In this document: piece by piece, positions 33,652 through 46,360 of the stretch
Layout of the letters: each line of letters begins with the position of its first letter
Position numbering within the stretch: the first letter of the stretch is position 1
Assembly: GCA_963759735.1 (NCBI GenBank)
Contig: CAVXAF010000001.1
Span: 186,001 to 250,000, forward strand
Direction: 5' to 3'
DNA from: Hyphomicrobium_A sp963759735
GTDB taxonomy: Bacteria; Pseudomonadota; Alphaproteobacteria; Rhizobiales; Hyphomicrobiaceae
DNA length: 64,000 nucleotides
Notes under the pieces: model-generated
The model's database searches: none
The model's input: only the letters and a program-made list of their open reading frames with translations
What the model was told of the DNA's origin: nothing
Position numbers and translations under genes: made by a program

Positions 33652-34942
33652 CTAACGCAAATCAGGGGTGGCGTCAAACAGCCGGCGGTGCTCGGCGATG
33701 GCGTAGCGATCGGTCATGCCGGCAACGAAGTCGGCGATGACACGAGCACGACGATGCTCATCGACGCGGCGTGCCGCGGCGTGCCAGGCCTCCGCCATGG
33801 CGGTCGGATCGGCGATGTAGCGAGCGAAGAGGTCGGCCACTATCCCCTCGGCATTGCGCATTACGCCCATGACGCGTTCGTGGCGATAGACGCGCTGGAA
33901 CAGGAATGCCTTGAGGCGCGCGATGTCGGCAGCCAATGCGGGCGAGAAGCCGACTATCGCGTCCGGCACCGCGCGGATGTCGTCAGGTGACCGCGGTCCT
34001 AGGGAGGCAAGGCGCCGGCGCGTTTCGGTGACAAGGTCGGCGATCATCAGGGTGATCAGCCGCCGCGTCACCTCGTATACCGCGCGCGCCTCATCGACGC
34101 CGGCGCTGGCCCTGGCACGCACCTCGGCTATGGCGGGACCCGACAGTGGCTGATCCTCCAGATCGCCGAGGGTGATGAGATGCGCCCGAAGGCCGTCGTC
34201 GATGTCGTGCGACACGTAGGCGATATCGTCTGCGAGCGCGGCGACCTGCGCCTCCGCCGCCGGCCACAAGGCGAGGTCAAGGCCGCGCCACTGCTCGATA
34301 CGCTGCGCGACCTTGGCGACAGCGCTGCCGTCCTCGACCGGACCGTTGTGTTTGGTGAGACCTTCCAGCGTCTCCCATGTCAGGTTCAGGCCGTCGAACT
34401 GGGCATACTTGCGCTCAAGAACGGTGACGACGCGCAGGCTCTGCGCATTGTGGTCAAAGCCGCCGAAGCCGCGCATGGCCTTGTCGAGGGCCCGTTCCCC
34501 GGCGTGACCGAACGGAGGGTGACCGAGGTCGTGCGCCAGCGCTATCGCCTCGGCAAGGTCTTCATCGAGGCGCAACTGGCGCGCCAAGGTACGCGCGATC
34601 TGCGCCACCTCCAGCGTGTGCGTGAGGCGAGTGCGATAGTGGTCGCCCTCGTGGAATACGAACACCTGCGTTTTGTAGGTGAGACGGCGGAAGGCGGTCG
34701 AATGCAGGATTCGGTCGCGGTCGCGCTGGAACGGACTGCGAGTGGCGCATTCGGGCTCGCCGTACATGCGCCCGCGGCTTACCGCCCCTCCGGCCGCGTA
34801 AGCTGCCGGCGACCGCGCGCCAGGAGTTCAAGCTGGCCCCGTAGTCGGACACAGGCTGCTCGTTGCCGGCTGGTTGCACGGTCGGCTTGGTATCCTGCGG
34901 CGCCCAGATCGACTTCGAGGCGGGCTTTGATTTGGCGCCCAT
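33652..34942 (-). CDS. dgt: dGTP triphosphohydrolase-like protein, one frameshift
   Basis: The HD-domain enzyme hydrolyses dNTPs to nucleoside and triphosphate. The frame from 34767 to 33652 has the start of the core (SPFQRDRDRILHSTAFRRLTYKTQVF) and the metal-binding residues RLTHTLEVAQIARTLARQL and ALAHDLGHPPFGHAGERALD. About 45 N-terminal residues (MGAKSKPASKSIWAPQDTKP...) lie in the preceding frame from ATG 34942; a single extra base between 34781 and 34827 would join them and give 430 residues. The family normally begins about 35-40 residues before RDRDRI, so this is likely but not proven. It is divergent from erpA, as usual in Hyphomicrobiales. Confidence 0.85.
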
Positions 34943-35043
34943 AGCGCTTATCTTCCGTTAGGCCTATCCTGCATAAGGATAGATTCCCAGCCAACTGCAA
35001 CCCCGACCGCCCATTTGCGGTAAATCCTCCCCGAGACAGATCG

Positions 35044-35373
35044 ATGAGCCAGCCCGTCACCGTCACCGATCGCGCCGCCAAGCGCATTGCCGAGATCGTC
35101 GCCGGAGAGGCCGCGGCGCGCGCGCTGCGCATCAGCGTCGAGGGCGGCGGCTGCTCGGGCTTTCAGTACAAGTTCGATCTCGTGCCCGAGGCCGCCGAGG
35201 ACGACATGGTCCTGGAGCGTGGGGGCGCAAAGGTGTTTATCGACCCTGTTTCGCTTGGTTTTCTTAGCGGCTCGGAGATCGATTTCGTCGATGACCTCAT
35301 CGGGGCGTCTTTCAGGGTGAACAACCCCAAGGCGACCGCCTCGTGCGGTTGCGGCACCAGCTTCTCTCTTTGA
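35044..35373 (+). CDS. erpA: iron-sulfur cluster insertion protein (ErpA/IscA type)
   Basis: This 109-residue A-type carrier delivers Fe-S clusters to target proteins. The three conserved cysteines are present: Cys in EGGGCSGFQYKF and the pair in TASCGCGTSFSL. The fold elements VTDRAAKRIAEIV and KVFIDPVSLGFLSGSEIDFVDD are typical. The ATG follows CCGAGACAGATCG, with no strong ribosome site. It is divergent from dgt across about 100 bases and is followed, 61 bases later, by xthA. Confidence 0.92.
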   Translation: MSQPVTVTDRAAKRIAEIVAGEAAARALRISVEGGGCSGFQYKFDLVPEAAEDDMVLERGGAKVFIDPVSLGFLSGSEIDFVDDLIGASFRVNNPKATASCGCGTSFSL

Positions 35374-35434
35374 GCCTCCGCGCCGAGCCTGCACCGCTGG
35401 TTTTGCGCTCGATTCTCGACTACGCCTTCAGCGC

Positions 35435-36217
35435 ATGAAGGTCACCACCTGGAACATAAACGGCGTCAAGGCGCGGCTCGAGTCGGCGCTCGCCTATCTG
35501 CGCCAGGCCTCGCCCGACGTCATCTGTCTGCAAGAAATCAAGAGCGTAACGGAGGGCTTTCCCGCCGCCGCGTTCGAGGAACTTGGCTATCACTGCGCCG
35601 TGCACGGACAGAAGGGATTCAACGGCGTCGCCATCCTGTCGAAGCTGCCGCTCGAAGAGGTGCGCACGGGGTTGCCCGGCAACGACGCCGACGACCAGTC
35701 ACGCTTCATCGAAGCCGTCATCTCCGTACCTTCGGGCATCGTCAAGGTCGCCTCGATCTACGCACCCAACGGCAATCCGATCATCACCGAGAAATTCCCC
35801 TACAAGCTGGCCTGGCTGGCGCGGCTGCGTGCCCACTTCCAGCTGCTATTGGCGGAGGAGGTGCCTTTCGTCATGGCGGGCGACTACAACGTCATCCCCG
35901 AACCCATGGATGCCAAGCGACCGGCGGCGTGGACGTCGGACGCCCTCTACCAGCCCGAAACACGCGCCGCTTATCGCTGCATGCTCAGCGACGGGCTGAC
36001 CGACGCCATACGGCTCTGCCATCCAGGTCCGGGCGTCTACACGTTCTGGGATTATCAGGCCGGCGCCTTCCAGAAGGACGACGGCATCCGCATTGATCAT
36101 CTGCTGCTGTCACCGCAGGCGGCGGACAAGCTCATCGCCGCCGGTGTCGATCGCTTCACGCGCGCCTGGGAGAAACCCTCCGATCACGTGCCGGCGTGGG
36201 TCGAACTCGACTTTTGA
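35435..36217 (+). CDS. xthA: exodeoxyribonuclease III
   Basis: This 260-residue Mg-dependent AP endonuclease and 3'-exonuclease acts in base-excision repair. The conserved blocks are MKVTTWNINGVKARLE, VICLQEIKS, NGVAILSKLPLEEV, FVMAGDYNVIPEPMDAKRP, TFWDYQAGAFQKDDGIRIDHLLLSP and EKPSDHVPAWVELDF, covering the catalytic Asn, Glu, Asp and His. Its length is normal. It forms a short plus-strand pair with erpA and ends three bases before the stop of the TPR gene on the other strand. Confidence 0.95.
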   Translation: MKVTTWNINGVKARLESALAYLRQASPDVICLQEIKSVTEGFPAAAFEELGYHCAVHGQKGFNGVAILSKLPLEEVRTGLPGNDADDQSRFIEAVISVPSGIVKVASIYAPNGNPIITEKFPYKLAWLARLRAHFQLLLAEEVPFVMAGDYNVIPEPMDAKRPAAWTSDALYQPETRAAYRCMLSDGLTDAIRLCHPGPGVYTFWDYQAGAFQKDDGIRIDHLLLSPQAADKLIAAGVDRFTRAWEKPSDHVPAWVELDF

Positions 36218-36220
36218 TAT

Positions 36221-37216
36221 CTACTCGCTGCACTTGGCGGTGACGACGCTGCCTGTCGCTGGCAGGAACACCTTGCAATCGAGCGCCCGCGGCTTTTCAA
36301 GCGACACTTCGGCTATTTCCGACTTGCGTTTGCCCTTACCCTTTTCCTTACCTGAGGATCCCAGCGCCGACAGCCGCTGGCGCGCTAGGCGCCGCGTCGT
36401 GCGCCCGTCGAAGGAATTTGCAGCGCCAGCAAGCGCCTTCTCAAAACGCTGGCGTGCACCGGCACGGTCGCCGTCCTCTTCCAGAATGCGTCCCTTCAAC
36501 ATGTGAGCTGCCGCGAAGTCGGCGCGCAGCTTGAGGGCGCGGTCGACATCCGCCTGAGCGGCGGCGACACGTCCTTCGGCAAAAGCCACGCTGGCGCGCG
36601 CATAGTGCGCGGCGGCATCGTCTTTGCCGTCCGACAGGACGCGGTTGATGTCTTCGCGAGCCTCGGCATAGGAACCCTCGTCGGCAAGCACCAGAGCCCG
36701 CATCAACTCGATGTGCGGGGCATCGCGCTTTAAATCGGCGGCTGCGTCCAGATCGCGCCGCGCGCCTTCGCGGTCGCCATCGGCGCGGCGCACGACGGCG
36801 CGGCTATAGAAGAACTTCCATTCCTTGCCGTCCCGCTCGATGGCGGCGTCAAGGTCGGCGAGCGCCTTTTCAATGTCGCCCGCATCGTCATGCGCCATGC
36901 CGCGCGCCTCGTGGGCGCGAGCGAAACCAGGCTTCAACTGCAGGACTTTGGTGAAATCGGTGATCGCCTTTTCCGGCTCGGCGGCGCGCCGATAGGCGGT
37001 GCCGCGATTGAAATGACCGATGTACATTTGCTCGCGTGGCAACCGGCCGCTGTCCATGACGCGCGTGCATGCCGAAGCCGCCGCATAATCTTTTGCCGCG
37101 GTGCAACGTGCCAGGTCATCACTCATGCCCGCGGAAGCCGAGGTCGCCATGAGGGCGAGGAGCAGGAAGCCTCCAGTGAGGAAACCCCCAATCAAAACAA
37201 AACAGGCGCGCAGCAT
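36221..37216 (-). CDS. exported TPR-repeat protein
   Basis: The protein of about 331 residues has a long hydrophobic leader (MLRACFVLIGGFLTGGFLLLALMATSASA) and then at least six TPR-like units. Typical ones are YIGHFNRGTAYRRAAEPEKAITDFTKVLQLKP, ARAHEARGMAHDDAGDIEKALADLDAAIE and AAHYARASVAFAEGRVAAAQADVDRALKLRADF. TPRs bind partner proteins; this one should act in the periplasm. A basic stretch (GKEKGKGKRKSE) precedes the end, which carries two Cys. GGGGAGG six bases before ATG 37216 supports that start over 37300. Confidence 0.8.
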   Translation of the reverse strand: MLRACFVLIGGFLTGGFLLLALMATSASAGMSDDLARCTAAKDYAAASACTRVMDSGRLPREQMYIGHFNRGTAYRRAAEPEKAITDFTKVLQLKPGFARAHEARGMAHDDAGDIEKALADLDAAIERDGKEWKFFYSRAVVRRADGDREGARRDLDAAADLKRDAPHIELMRALVLADEGSYAEAREDINRVLSDGKDDAAAHYARASVAFAEGRVAAAQADVDRALKLRADFAAAHMLKGRILEEDGDRAGARQRFEKALAGAANSFDGRTTRRLARQRLSALGSSGKEKGKGKRKSEIAEVSLEKPRALDCKVFLPATGSVVTAKCSE

Positions 37217-37529
37217 TTTAGGCCTCCCCTGGTGCGAGATCGTTAGCCATCCACATGGATCGCCGCCCAACGGCGACATTGGCCCAATCGTTACCGGCAC
37301 ATGCTGCGCAGCGCTGTTCCGCGAGGAACAACCGGCCTTTCAGAAGTTAAAAACGATGCTTAGATGCAGATCGTAGGAGGTCGCTGGGCGCGCATGCATT
37401 CAGCGACTTGTTACGTTTCTCAGCCAATGTCTGCACCCGGAGCTTACCGCTTCGGACATCGGTGTGTGGGGCATCAATCTCGTGTAGTCTGTCCGCGTTA
37501 GGCACAGGCTCATTGCGCAAGGTCCAGTC
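37217..37529. other. 313-bp divergent intergenic region
   Basis: It separates the leftward TPR gene from the rightward small exported protein and must contain both promoters. I see no confident promoter match, repeat or small gene; an AT-richer patch around 37340-37380 could hold one promoter. Confidence 0.4.
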
Positions 37530-37949
37530 ATGAACATCCAGAATCTCAATCGCCTGACGCGCCGCGCAGCCGTGCTGTCGCTGGCCGCTGTTCCAGTCCT
37601 GGGCTTCATCGGCCCCAGCGCAGCCGAGCCAGGCGGATTGGCCGGGTCGTGGAGCGGCGGCGGCTGGGTGTCGTTCGCCAGCGGCTCGAAGGAAAAGGCC
37701 CGCTGCACCGCCCGCTACACCGGCGGCGGCGGCAGCTACACGGTCACCGCCACCTGCGCGACGGCATCGGGCAAGGCGTCGCAGTCCGCCCAGATATTCA
37801 AGGTCAGCGGTAGCTCGTACAAGGGCAGCTTCTTCAACAGCGAGTATAACGTGCGCGGGTCCATCCGCGTCGTCGTCAACGGCAAGAGCCAGAGCGTGAG
37901 CCTGTCAGGTGACGGCACGTCCGCGCAGCTCAACCTGCGGCGTCGCTGA
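37530..37949 (+). CDS. small exported beta-rich hypothetical protein
   Basis: The 139-residue protein has a signal region with adjacent arginines (NRLTRRAAVLSLAAVPVLGFIGPSAA), which could suit either Sec or Tat export. The mature part is rich in Gly and Ser and shows alternating strands: LAGSWSGGGWVSFASGSKEKARCTARY, GSYTVTATCATASGKASQSAQIFKVSG and SIRVVVNGKSQSVSLSGDGTSAQLNL. Two Cys may pair. I recognise no named family. A perfect bidirectional terminator at 37974-38003 separates it from the next gene on the other strand. Confidence 0.75.
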   Translation: MNIQNLNRLTRRAAVLSLAAVPVLGFIGPSAAEPGGLAGSWSGGGWVSFASGSKEKARCTARYTGGGGSYTVTATCATASGKASQSAQIFKVSGSSYKGSFFNSEYNVRGSIRVVVNGKSQSVSLSGDGTSAQLNLRRR

Positions 37950-37973
37950 GCACATCGTTAACGGGCAAACACA

Positions 37974-38003
37974 AAAGCCGGCGCGCTACAGCGCGCCGGC
38001 TTT
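37974..38003. terminator. bidirectional intrinsic terminator
   Basis: A perfect 13-bp stem (AAAGCCGGCGCGC with GCGCGCCGGCTTT) with loop TACA has a T-rich tail on both strands. It sits between two convergent genes ending at 37949 and 38027. Confidence 0.9.
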
Positions 38004-38026
38004 ATCTTTCCCGCAAGGAGCGGCGG

Positions 38027-38464
38027 CTAAACGTCGTGCTTGGCGTTTAACGGCTGTTGCAGCGACCCGAGCACTGAGCCGCTCCACCGTTCGGCCTCTT
38101 CAGGCAAGAACCGGTAGCTGTGGAGCTTGAAGATCAGCCCGTCACGCATGACTGTGTGCTCGCCCGTGTAAATGGCGGTGGCCGGCAAATAGTATGCGCA
38201 TGAAAACTTGGCGATGGCCTTGTTGACAGCGTTGGCCGCTATTTCCTCGTTCTCGCCCTGCGCCTGATACAGCAGGAAATTGATCGAGTCAGTCTTCTCG
38301 TTACAGAAGAAGCCTTGCACCCGCTCTGGCATCGCCGCGGTCCCGGCATTCGAATTCGGCGCCCCCACGATCACGCCGACGAAGATGATGACCAAGGCGA
38401 TCGCAGCGATATTGAGAGGAAATTCCCGCCCTGCGCGGCGGAGCAGTCCAATGAAACCAGTCAT
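38027..38464 (-). CDS. hypothetical membrane-anchored protein
   Basis: This protein of 145 residues has an N-terminal hydrophobic helix (LNIAAIALVIIFVGVIVGAP) that is an uncleaved anchor or a signal peptide, followed by a soluble domain with Cys residues (GFFCNEKTDS, KFSCAYYLP), a helix with QGENEEIAANAVNKAIAK and TAIYTGEHTVMRDGLIFKLHSYRFLPEE. Similar short proteins are annotated only as hypothetical. GGAGG five bases before ATG 38464 is a strong ribosome site. It ends near a shared bidirectional terminator. Confidence 0.7.
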   Translation of the reverse strand: MTGFIGLLRRAGREFPLNIAAIALVIIFVGVIVGAPNSNAGTAAMPERVQGFFCNEKTDSINFLLYQAQGENEEIAANAVNKAIAKFSCAYYLPATAIYTGEHTVMRDGLIFKLHSYRFLPEEAERWSGSVLGSLQQPLNAKHDV

Positions 38465-38724
38465 CGACACCTCCAAGATCTAAGCGCGCGCACGTTTGTG
38501 CGCCTCACTCCGCCTTGGACGTCGACCCCGGTCTGCCTCTTTTTCTTGCTCTTGCCACTGAGGATATGTGCGATTCGGGAGCTGCTCAAGTACCCGGCAT
38601 GGGCAATGCCTGCACAATAAATCGCCAGCGCAGTCACAGGTTCCGGGTAGGGGCTCTGGACGCTGCTAGAGCTGATAATTCTTTGCCATGCCAAGTCACG
38701 ACCCGCGGCACGAATGCTCGCCGG

Positions 38725-39775
38725 TCAGGGTGAAGGTGCGGCGCTGGCATTGGCGCCGATGTCCCGCATTCCACCCGCTTCCGCTGACGACCCCCGCATG
38801 AGGCCATTGCCAGGGTTGGTCGGCGGGGGAAGCACTGCGGGCTCCGGTACGGAAAGAGCCGGGCCGCTGCCCGACGGCACCGAAGCTCATGTCGTATACG
38901 ACTGGCTCGCCGTTGCCGCAGGTCCGCGTCGCCTGCACGTTGAGAAGCCCAAGGCCCGTGTCATCGCGCGTCTCGGGCTTGCGCCCATAGCGCGTGCGCC
39001 AATCGGCGACGATGCCTGTCGCCTGCTTGCGGACACCCTGCGCGGCGCCGCAGTAAATGTTCTGGTAGATGTCGTCGATCCACACACGCTCGTAGGGCGG
39101 AGAGTTGGCTACGGCGACCGAGATCAGCGCCAACGCCCGTACCGGGTCGGCCTGCATGTATTTGCCACGCCACAACAGGTCGGCAAGGAACGCCTGCGCG
39201 CCGGCATGTCCCTTCTGGCTGAGCACCGAAAGCCAGTGCTTCGCATAGGGCACATCGCTCTCGATGCCATCGCCGTGCAGGTAGAGCTTGGCGAGTTCGA
39301 ACTGGGCGTCCTCATCACGGAAGAACTGCGCCGCCTCGCGCAGATACTCCATCGCGATCTTGGCGTTTGGCTTAAGGTTCACGTCCGGCAGACCGTTGAG
39401 CAGGTAGCCCGCAATGCGCGTCATCGCTTTGGCGACGTACGGCGCGCGCTGGTCATCGTCGGGATCGACGTCCGTGTGCTCTTCGGCGATCTTCAGGTAC
39501 AGCTCGTAGGCCTTCGCGTGGTCGGTGCGCGAGCCGTTGTTGTCAGAGTAAATTCGGGCGAGATAGTAGGGCGCCAGAAACAGGTGCGCATCGGCCGCGT
39601 GCTCGAGCGCCGGAATGGCGATCTCATAATAGCCGCCGTTGAAGGCGCCGATGCCCTGGTCGAGCGCGTCTTGCGCCGATCGATACTTCGAGGCCGCGGT
39701 CGCGGCTCCGAGCATGCCGAGACACATCATGAGCCCGGCCAGAATTACGCAAACCGTTCGTTCAAATATCCGCAT
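38725..39775 (-). CDS. exported Sel1/TPR-like repeat protein, one frameshift
   Basis: After a signal peptide (MRIFERTVCVILAGLMMCLGMLGAATAA) come several Sel1-like repeats, such as YLREAAQFFRDEDAQFELAKLYLHGDGIESD and YAKHWLSVLSQKGHAGAQAFLADLLWRGKYMQADP, usual for protein-interaction scaffolds in the periplasm. The last 50 residues occur in a neighbouring frame (PSGSGPALSVPEPAVLPPP... to SAAPSP), a typical proline-rich tail. Removing one base between about 38870 and 38886 joins them, and the stop is then at 38725. The ATG overlaps the end of ilvD by 14 bases, implying coupled translation. Function is unknown. Confidence 0.7.
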
Positions 39776-41486
39776 AGCAGATCACTTCCGCGCTGCCGCC
39801 AGCATGAGTCACGGCCCCCTTGTAGGCAGGCCCCACCTGATCGGCGTACTTGCGAATTGCGCCGCTCTGGTAGGGATTTGCCGGGAGCTTCCAAGTCTTC
39901 CTGCGCGCCGTCAGCTCGGCTTCGTCGAGCTCGACATCGAGCGTGCCCTTCGTCGCATCGATTGAAATGATGTCGCCGTCTTTGAGCAGGCCGATCGGGC
40001 CGCCGACCGCCGCTTCAGGACCTACGTGTCCGATGCAGAAGCCGCGCGTACCGCCCGAGAAGCGCCCGTCGGTGATGAGCGCAACTTTCTCACCTGCGCC
40101 CTGGCCGTAGAGCGCCGCCGTCGTCGACAGCATCTCGCGCATGCCGGGACCGCCCTTGGGGCCCTCGTAGCGAATGACGATGACGTCGCCTTCGTTGTAC
40201 TGACCGGCGTCGACCGCAGCGAAGGCTTCCTCCTCACAGTCGAATATACGCGCGGGGCCACGGAACTGCAGCTTCTTGAGACCGGCCACCTTCACGATGG
40301 CACCTTCTGGAGCAAGCGTTCCGCGTAGCCCGACGACTCCGCCTGTCGGCGTGATCGGATTGGAGACCGGGTAGACGACTTTCTGGTCGGTGTTGAACAC
40401 GACCTTCTCGAGGTTCTGCTTCATGGTAAGGCCCGTTGCCGTGATGCAGTCGCCATGCAGCAGGCCGCCGTCGAGCAATGCCTTGAGGATCTGCGGCACG
40501 CCACCGATGTCGTACACATCCTTGGCGACGTACTTTCCACCCGGTTTCAGGTCGGCGATGTAAGGCGTGCGTTTGAAGATTTCGGCAACCGCGAACATGT
40601 CGAAGTCGATGCCAGCTTCGTGCGCCATGGCCGGTAGATGCAGCGCGGCATTGGTCGAGCCGCCGGTGGCGGCAACGATGACGGCGGCATTCTCAAACGC
40701 CTCGCGAGTGGCGATGTCGCGCGGACGGATACCGCGTGCCAAAAGATTCATGACCGCCTTGCCGCTCTCGGTGGCATAGGCGTCACGGCTTTCAAAAGGC
40801 GCAGGTGCGCCGGCCGACCCCGGCAGCGCGAGACCGATGGCTTCCGACACGCAGGCCATGGTGTTGGCGGTGAACTGTCCGCCGCATGACCCAGCCGAGG
40901 GACACGCGACGCACTCGAGTTCGTGCAGGTCCGCATCCGACATGCGTCCGGCCGAATGCATGCCGACGCCTTCGAACACGTCGACGACGGTGACATCGCG
41001 GCCCTTGAAGCGACCGGGCAGAATCGATCCGCCGTACATGAATACGGACGGCACGTTGAGCCGCAGCATGGCCATCATGATGCCGGGCAGCGACTTATCG
41101 CATCCGGCGACACCGACGAGGGCATCGTAGCAATGCCCGCGCATCGTCAGCTCGATCGAATCGGCGATCACCTCGCGCGAGACCAGCGAGGCCTTCATCC
41201 CCTGGTGACCCATGGCGATGCCGTCGGTCACCGTGATGGTGCAAAATTCACGCGGTGTGCCACCGCCTTCATCAACACCGATCTTGACTGCCTGCGCTTG
41301 GCGCATCAGCGAGATGTTGCATGGCGCTGCCTCGTTCCAACACGACACGACGCCGACGAACGGGCGATGGATATGCTCTTCTTTGAGGCCCATCGCGTAG
41401 TAGTAGGAACGATGCGGCGCGCGCGTCGGCCCTTCCGTAACGTGACGGCTCGGCAGCTTTGATTTGTCGAACGTTTTGGCGTCCAT
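39762..41486 (-). CDS. ilvD: dihydroxy-acid dehydratase
   Basis: This 574-residue enzyme converts dihydroxy acids to 2-keto acids in valine, leucine and isoleucine synthesis. Iron-sulfur ligands and substrate residues are seen in VGVAGCDKSLPGIMMA, ECVACPSAGSCGGQFTANTM and GGSTNAALHLPA; the end has LITDGRFSGGTRGFCIGHVGPEA. Length is normal. The gene is monocistronic at the front; the Sel1 gene overlaps its last bases. No other ilv gene is close. Confidence 0.95.
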   Translation of the reverse strand: MDAKTFDKSKLPSRHVTEGPTRAPHRSYYYAMGLKEEHIHRPFVGVVSCWNEAAPCNISLMRQAQAVKIGVDEGGGTPREFCTITVTDGIAMGHQGMKASLVSREVIADSIELTMRGHCYDALVGVAGCDKSLPGIMMAMLRLNVPSVFMYGGSILPGRFKGRDVTVVDVFEGVGMHSAGRMSDADLHELECVACPSAGSCGGQFTANTMACVSEAIGLALPGSAGAPAPFESRDAYATESGKAVMNLLARGIRPRDIATREAFENAAVIVAATGGSTNAALHLPAMAHEAGIDFDMFAVAEIFKRTPYIADLKPGGKYVAKDVYDIGGVPQILKALLDGGLLHGDCITATGLTMKQNLEKVVFNTDQKVVYPVSNPITPTGGVVGLRGTLAPEGAIVKVAGLKKLQFRGPARIFDCEEEAFAAVDAGQYNEGDVIVIRYEGPKGGPGMREMLSTTAALYGQGAGEKVALITDGRFSGGTRGFCIGHVGPEAAVGGPIGLLKDGDIISIDATKGTLDVELDEAELTARRKTWKLPANPYQSGAIRKYADQVGPAYKGAVTHAGGSAEVICYADI

Positions 41487-41771
41487 ACTTGTTTTTAGTC
41501 CGTGTACCTAGATAAGCGAATGTAGCGAGCACTTCCTCGCGAAGCGTCGCGCGAACCGGGCAAAGCCGACCCAAGCCGTTGTGTGTCTGAAAAGCATGCG
41601 CGGCTGACGACCACCCGTCGCCTTCCGCGCGCCTCCACTGCTCTCCCTTAGCCCGAAGGCTGGCGCCGTATTGTGGCCCGACGGAGGCAGTGGCCGCCCA
41701 AATCGTGGCATGTTCGCCACATGTAGCTTATGGAGCGTTAACCGCTTTCTGCCTGAGCGCCTGACGCGCCT

Positions 41772-44542
<2,771 letters not shown>

Positions 44543-44667
44543 GGGAGCGGAAATCTCTAGGGAGCAGGCGGGACCAGCGGTCCTACGCTCTCCGTTCCCA
44601 AACTGTCAACGGTACCCCCGTGCGCCGGTAGACGGGCGGGCCGATGCGGCTCAAAGCGGGCAGCCGG

Positions 44668-46091
44668 TCAGCCCTTTCCGGGCTCGTTGCCACCGCTCTG
44701 CGTAGTCTCCGTCAACTCACTGCGCAAAGCCTCCTCGACGATGCGCGGCATGTTGTCGGCCAGCCATTGCCGCAGCATGGGCCGCAGCAATTCGGCGGCG
44801 GCGCGATCGAGCTTGGGCGGGGCTGCGCCGTCGCTGGAGCTTGCGGCAGCAGTTTGATCAGTGCCGGCGGGCGGTCCGGCCGCGGCTGCAACCGCGTCGG
44901 CGATTGCTTTCTTGGCTCCGATGCCGCCGATGAACGAGGCACCCGAAGTGAAGACCGACAGCGAGCCTGGCTGCTGCTGCACCATGTCGACGACGGCGTC
45001 GAGCAAGGCATCGGCCTGCGCGGCGGCGGCTTCCGCCACGGTCGGAGCGGCATCGGACTCCGGCGGAATTGCCTCGGCCACCGTCTCGACGACGGCGGTC
45101 GGCTCCGGCGTCGGAACCACCGCGGCAGCCTCGGTGGTTTCGACCGCGGGTCTAAGGGCCTCGCCGAAGGGCCTGACCGCTTCCGTCGCCGGCTTGGCCG
45201 TGCGCGGGAACGGCGCAATCGTGCTGCCATTGGGCATGCCGGCTGCGTATCCGTTCATAGACGAGCCGTTTAGTCCACTTGGCGCCGAAAGACTTGGGGA
45301 GGACGGGCTTGGGAGGACGGACTTGATGAAGCCGAACCTGGCGAGGACGTGCGCGCCGGCATGGCGACGATGCGCGGTTGTGCGGGCTCAGCGTCGGCCT
45401 TCAGCCCTGACTTGGCATCGGACGTGTCCATGGTGTTCTTGGCTGCGCCGCCGCCGTCGACAGCGGCTCTCGTGGCATCAGATGCCTTGACCTCAGATAC
45501 CTTGGCCTCGGGCTCCTTGGCGCCTTGTGAATCGCGCTGCGGCACGACGGTACCGAAGTCGAACGACATCAGATCCCGTTTCTCGCCATTGGCATGCGGC
45601 GCCTGCGGCGTATCCCAATTGCCGATGTTCGCCTGACGGTGGCCGCTGGCCGCCGCACTCGGAGCGGCCGGGGATTCGGGCAACTGGTGCACGTTGTCGA
45701 GTCGGTTCGCGGCGGGCGCCGCGTGGGTCGCCGATGCGCCAGAAAGCGGATCGATGATGTTGCCGCGCGACCCCTTTTCGAGAACGCTGGCGATTTCCTG
45801 CTGCAGGGATCGGCGCTGATCAGAGAGCGTGGTTGCCACTTTGAGGGCATCGGCCAGGCTGTTGAAGCTTGCCGGCTGCGTGCCGTTCGCGCGCGCATCA
45901 CCGGGCGCGGCCAAGGGAGAAGTCCGGCCATTATACTCTGCGACCGCTGTCTTCGCGGCAGAGCCGAAGGGCGTCCGCCCCATCTGGTCGGGCATCGGGT
46001 TCGGACCCGGCCTGTCGTCGGAGATCATCTTGCGGATGGAAGCGAGAATCTCATCCATGCTGGGCTCGGAGGCCAGCTGCGGCTTACTCAT
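44668..46091 (-). CDS. popZ: cell-pole organizing protein PopZ (DUF2497), frame broken
   Basis: The N-terminal frame starts MSKPQLASEPSMDEILASIRKMISDD, the conserved N-terminal helix of PopZ, and continues through a Pro/Ala/Ser/Asp-rich linker. The second frame supplies more Ala/Glu/Pro linker and the C-terminal helices LDRAAAELLRPMLRQWLADNMPRIVEEALRSEL, which drive self-assembly. PopZ forms a polar matrix that anchors centromeres. The break at about 45262-45300 needs either one missing or two extra bases; a near-repeated CCGTCCTCCC motif occurs there. The combined length is about 474 codons, longer than the Caulobacter protein. It precedes valS, as in other Alphaproteobacteria. Confidence 0.85.
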
Positions 46092-46288
46092 GAGGCGCAA
46101 TCCTCTACACGCGCGCCTCGGTCATCGCCCGCTCGCGGACCTTAAGCGCTTCCCCGGTCGTACAACGGCAAGGCCACCCCATCAATACGCCTAGGCAACT
46201 AGGGGCGCCGGAGCTCTCCACCACACACCCTCGGGCGCATTGCGCCCTGGCTCCGGCCGGCAAGCCGCTACGTCATCGGAGAATGGCT

Positions 46289-46308
46289 AGCTGCCATACT
46301 TGGCAGCT
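46289..46308 (-). terminator. hairpin after tolC
   Basis: AGCTGCCA and TGGCAGCT form a perfect 8-bp stem with loop TACT, 53 bases beyond the tolC stop. The following T-poor sequence makes the call tentative. Confidence 0.4.
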
Positions 46309-46360
46309 CTGTGGCCGCGGCGGGGTGCCACGCATCTTTCCGCAGGTTAATCCCGCCTGG

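Noticed and set aside
46233..46247. GGGCGC-ATT-GCGCCC palindrome after tolC
   Set aside because: Short stem, no T tract and too far from the stop; probably chance in GC-rich DNA.
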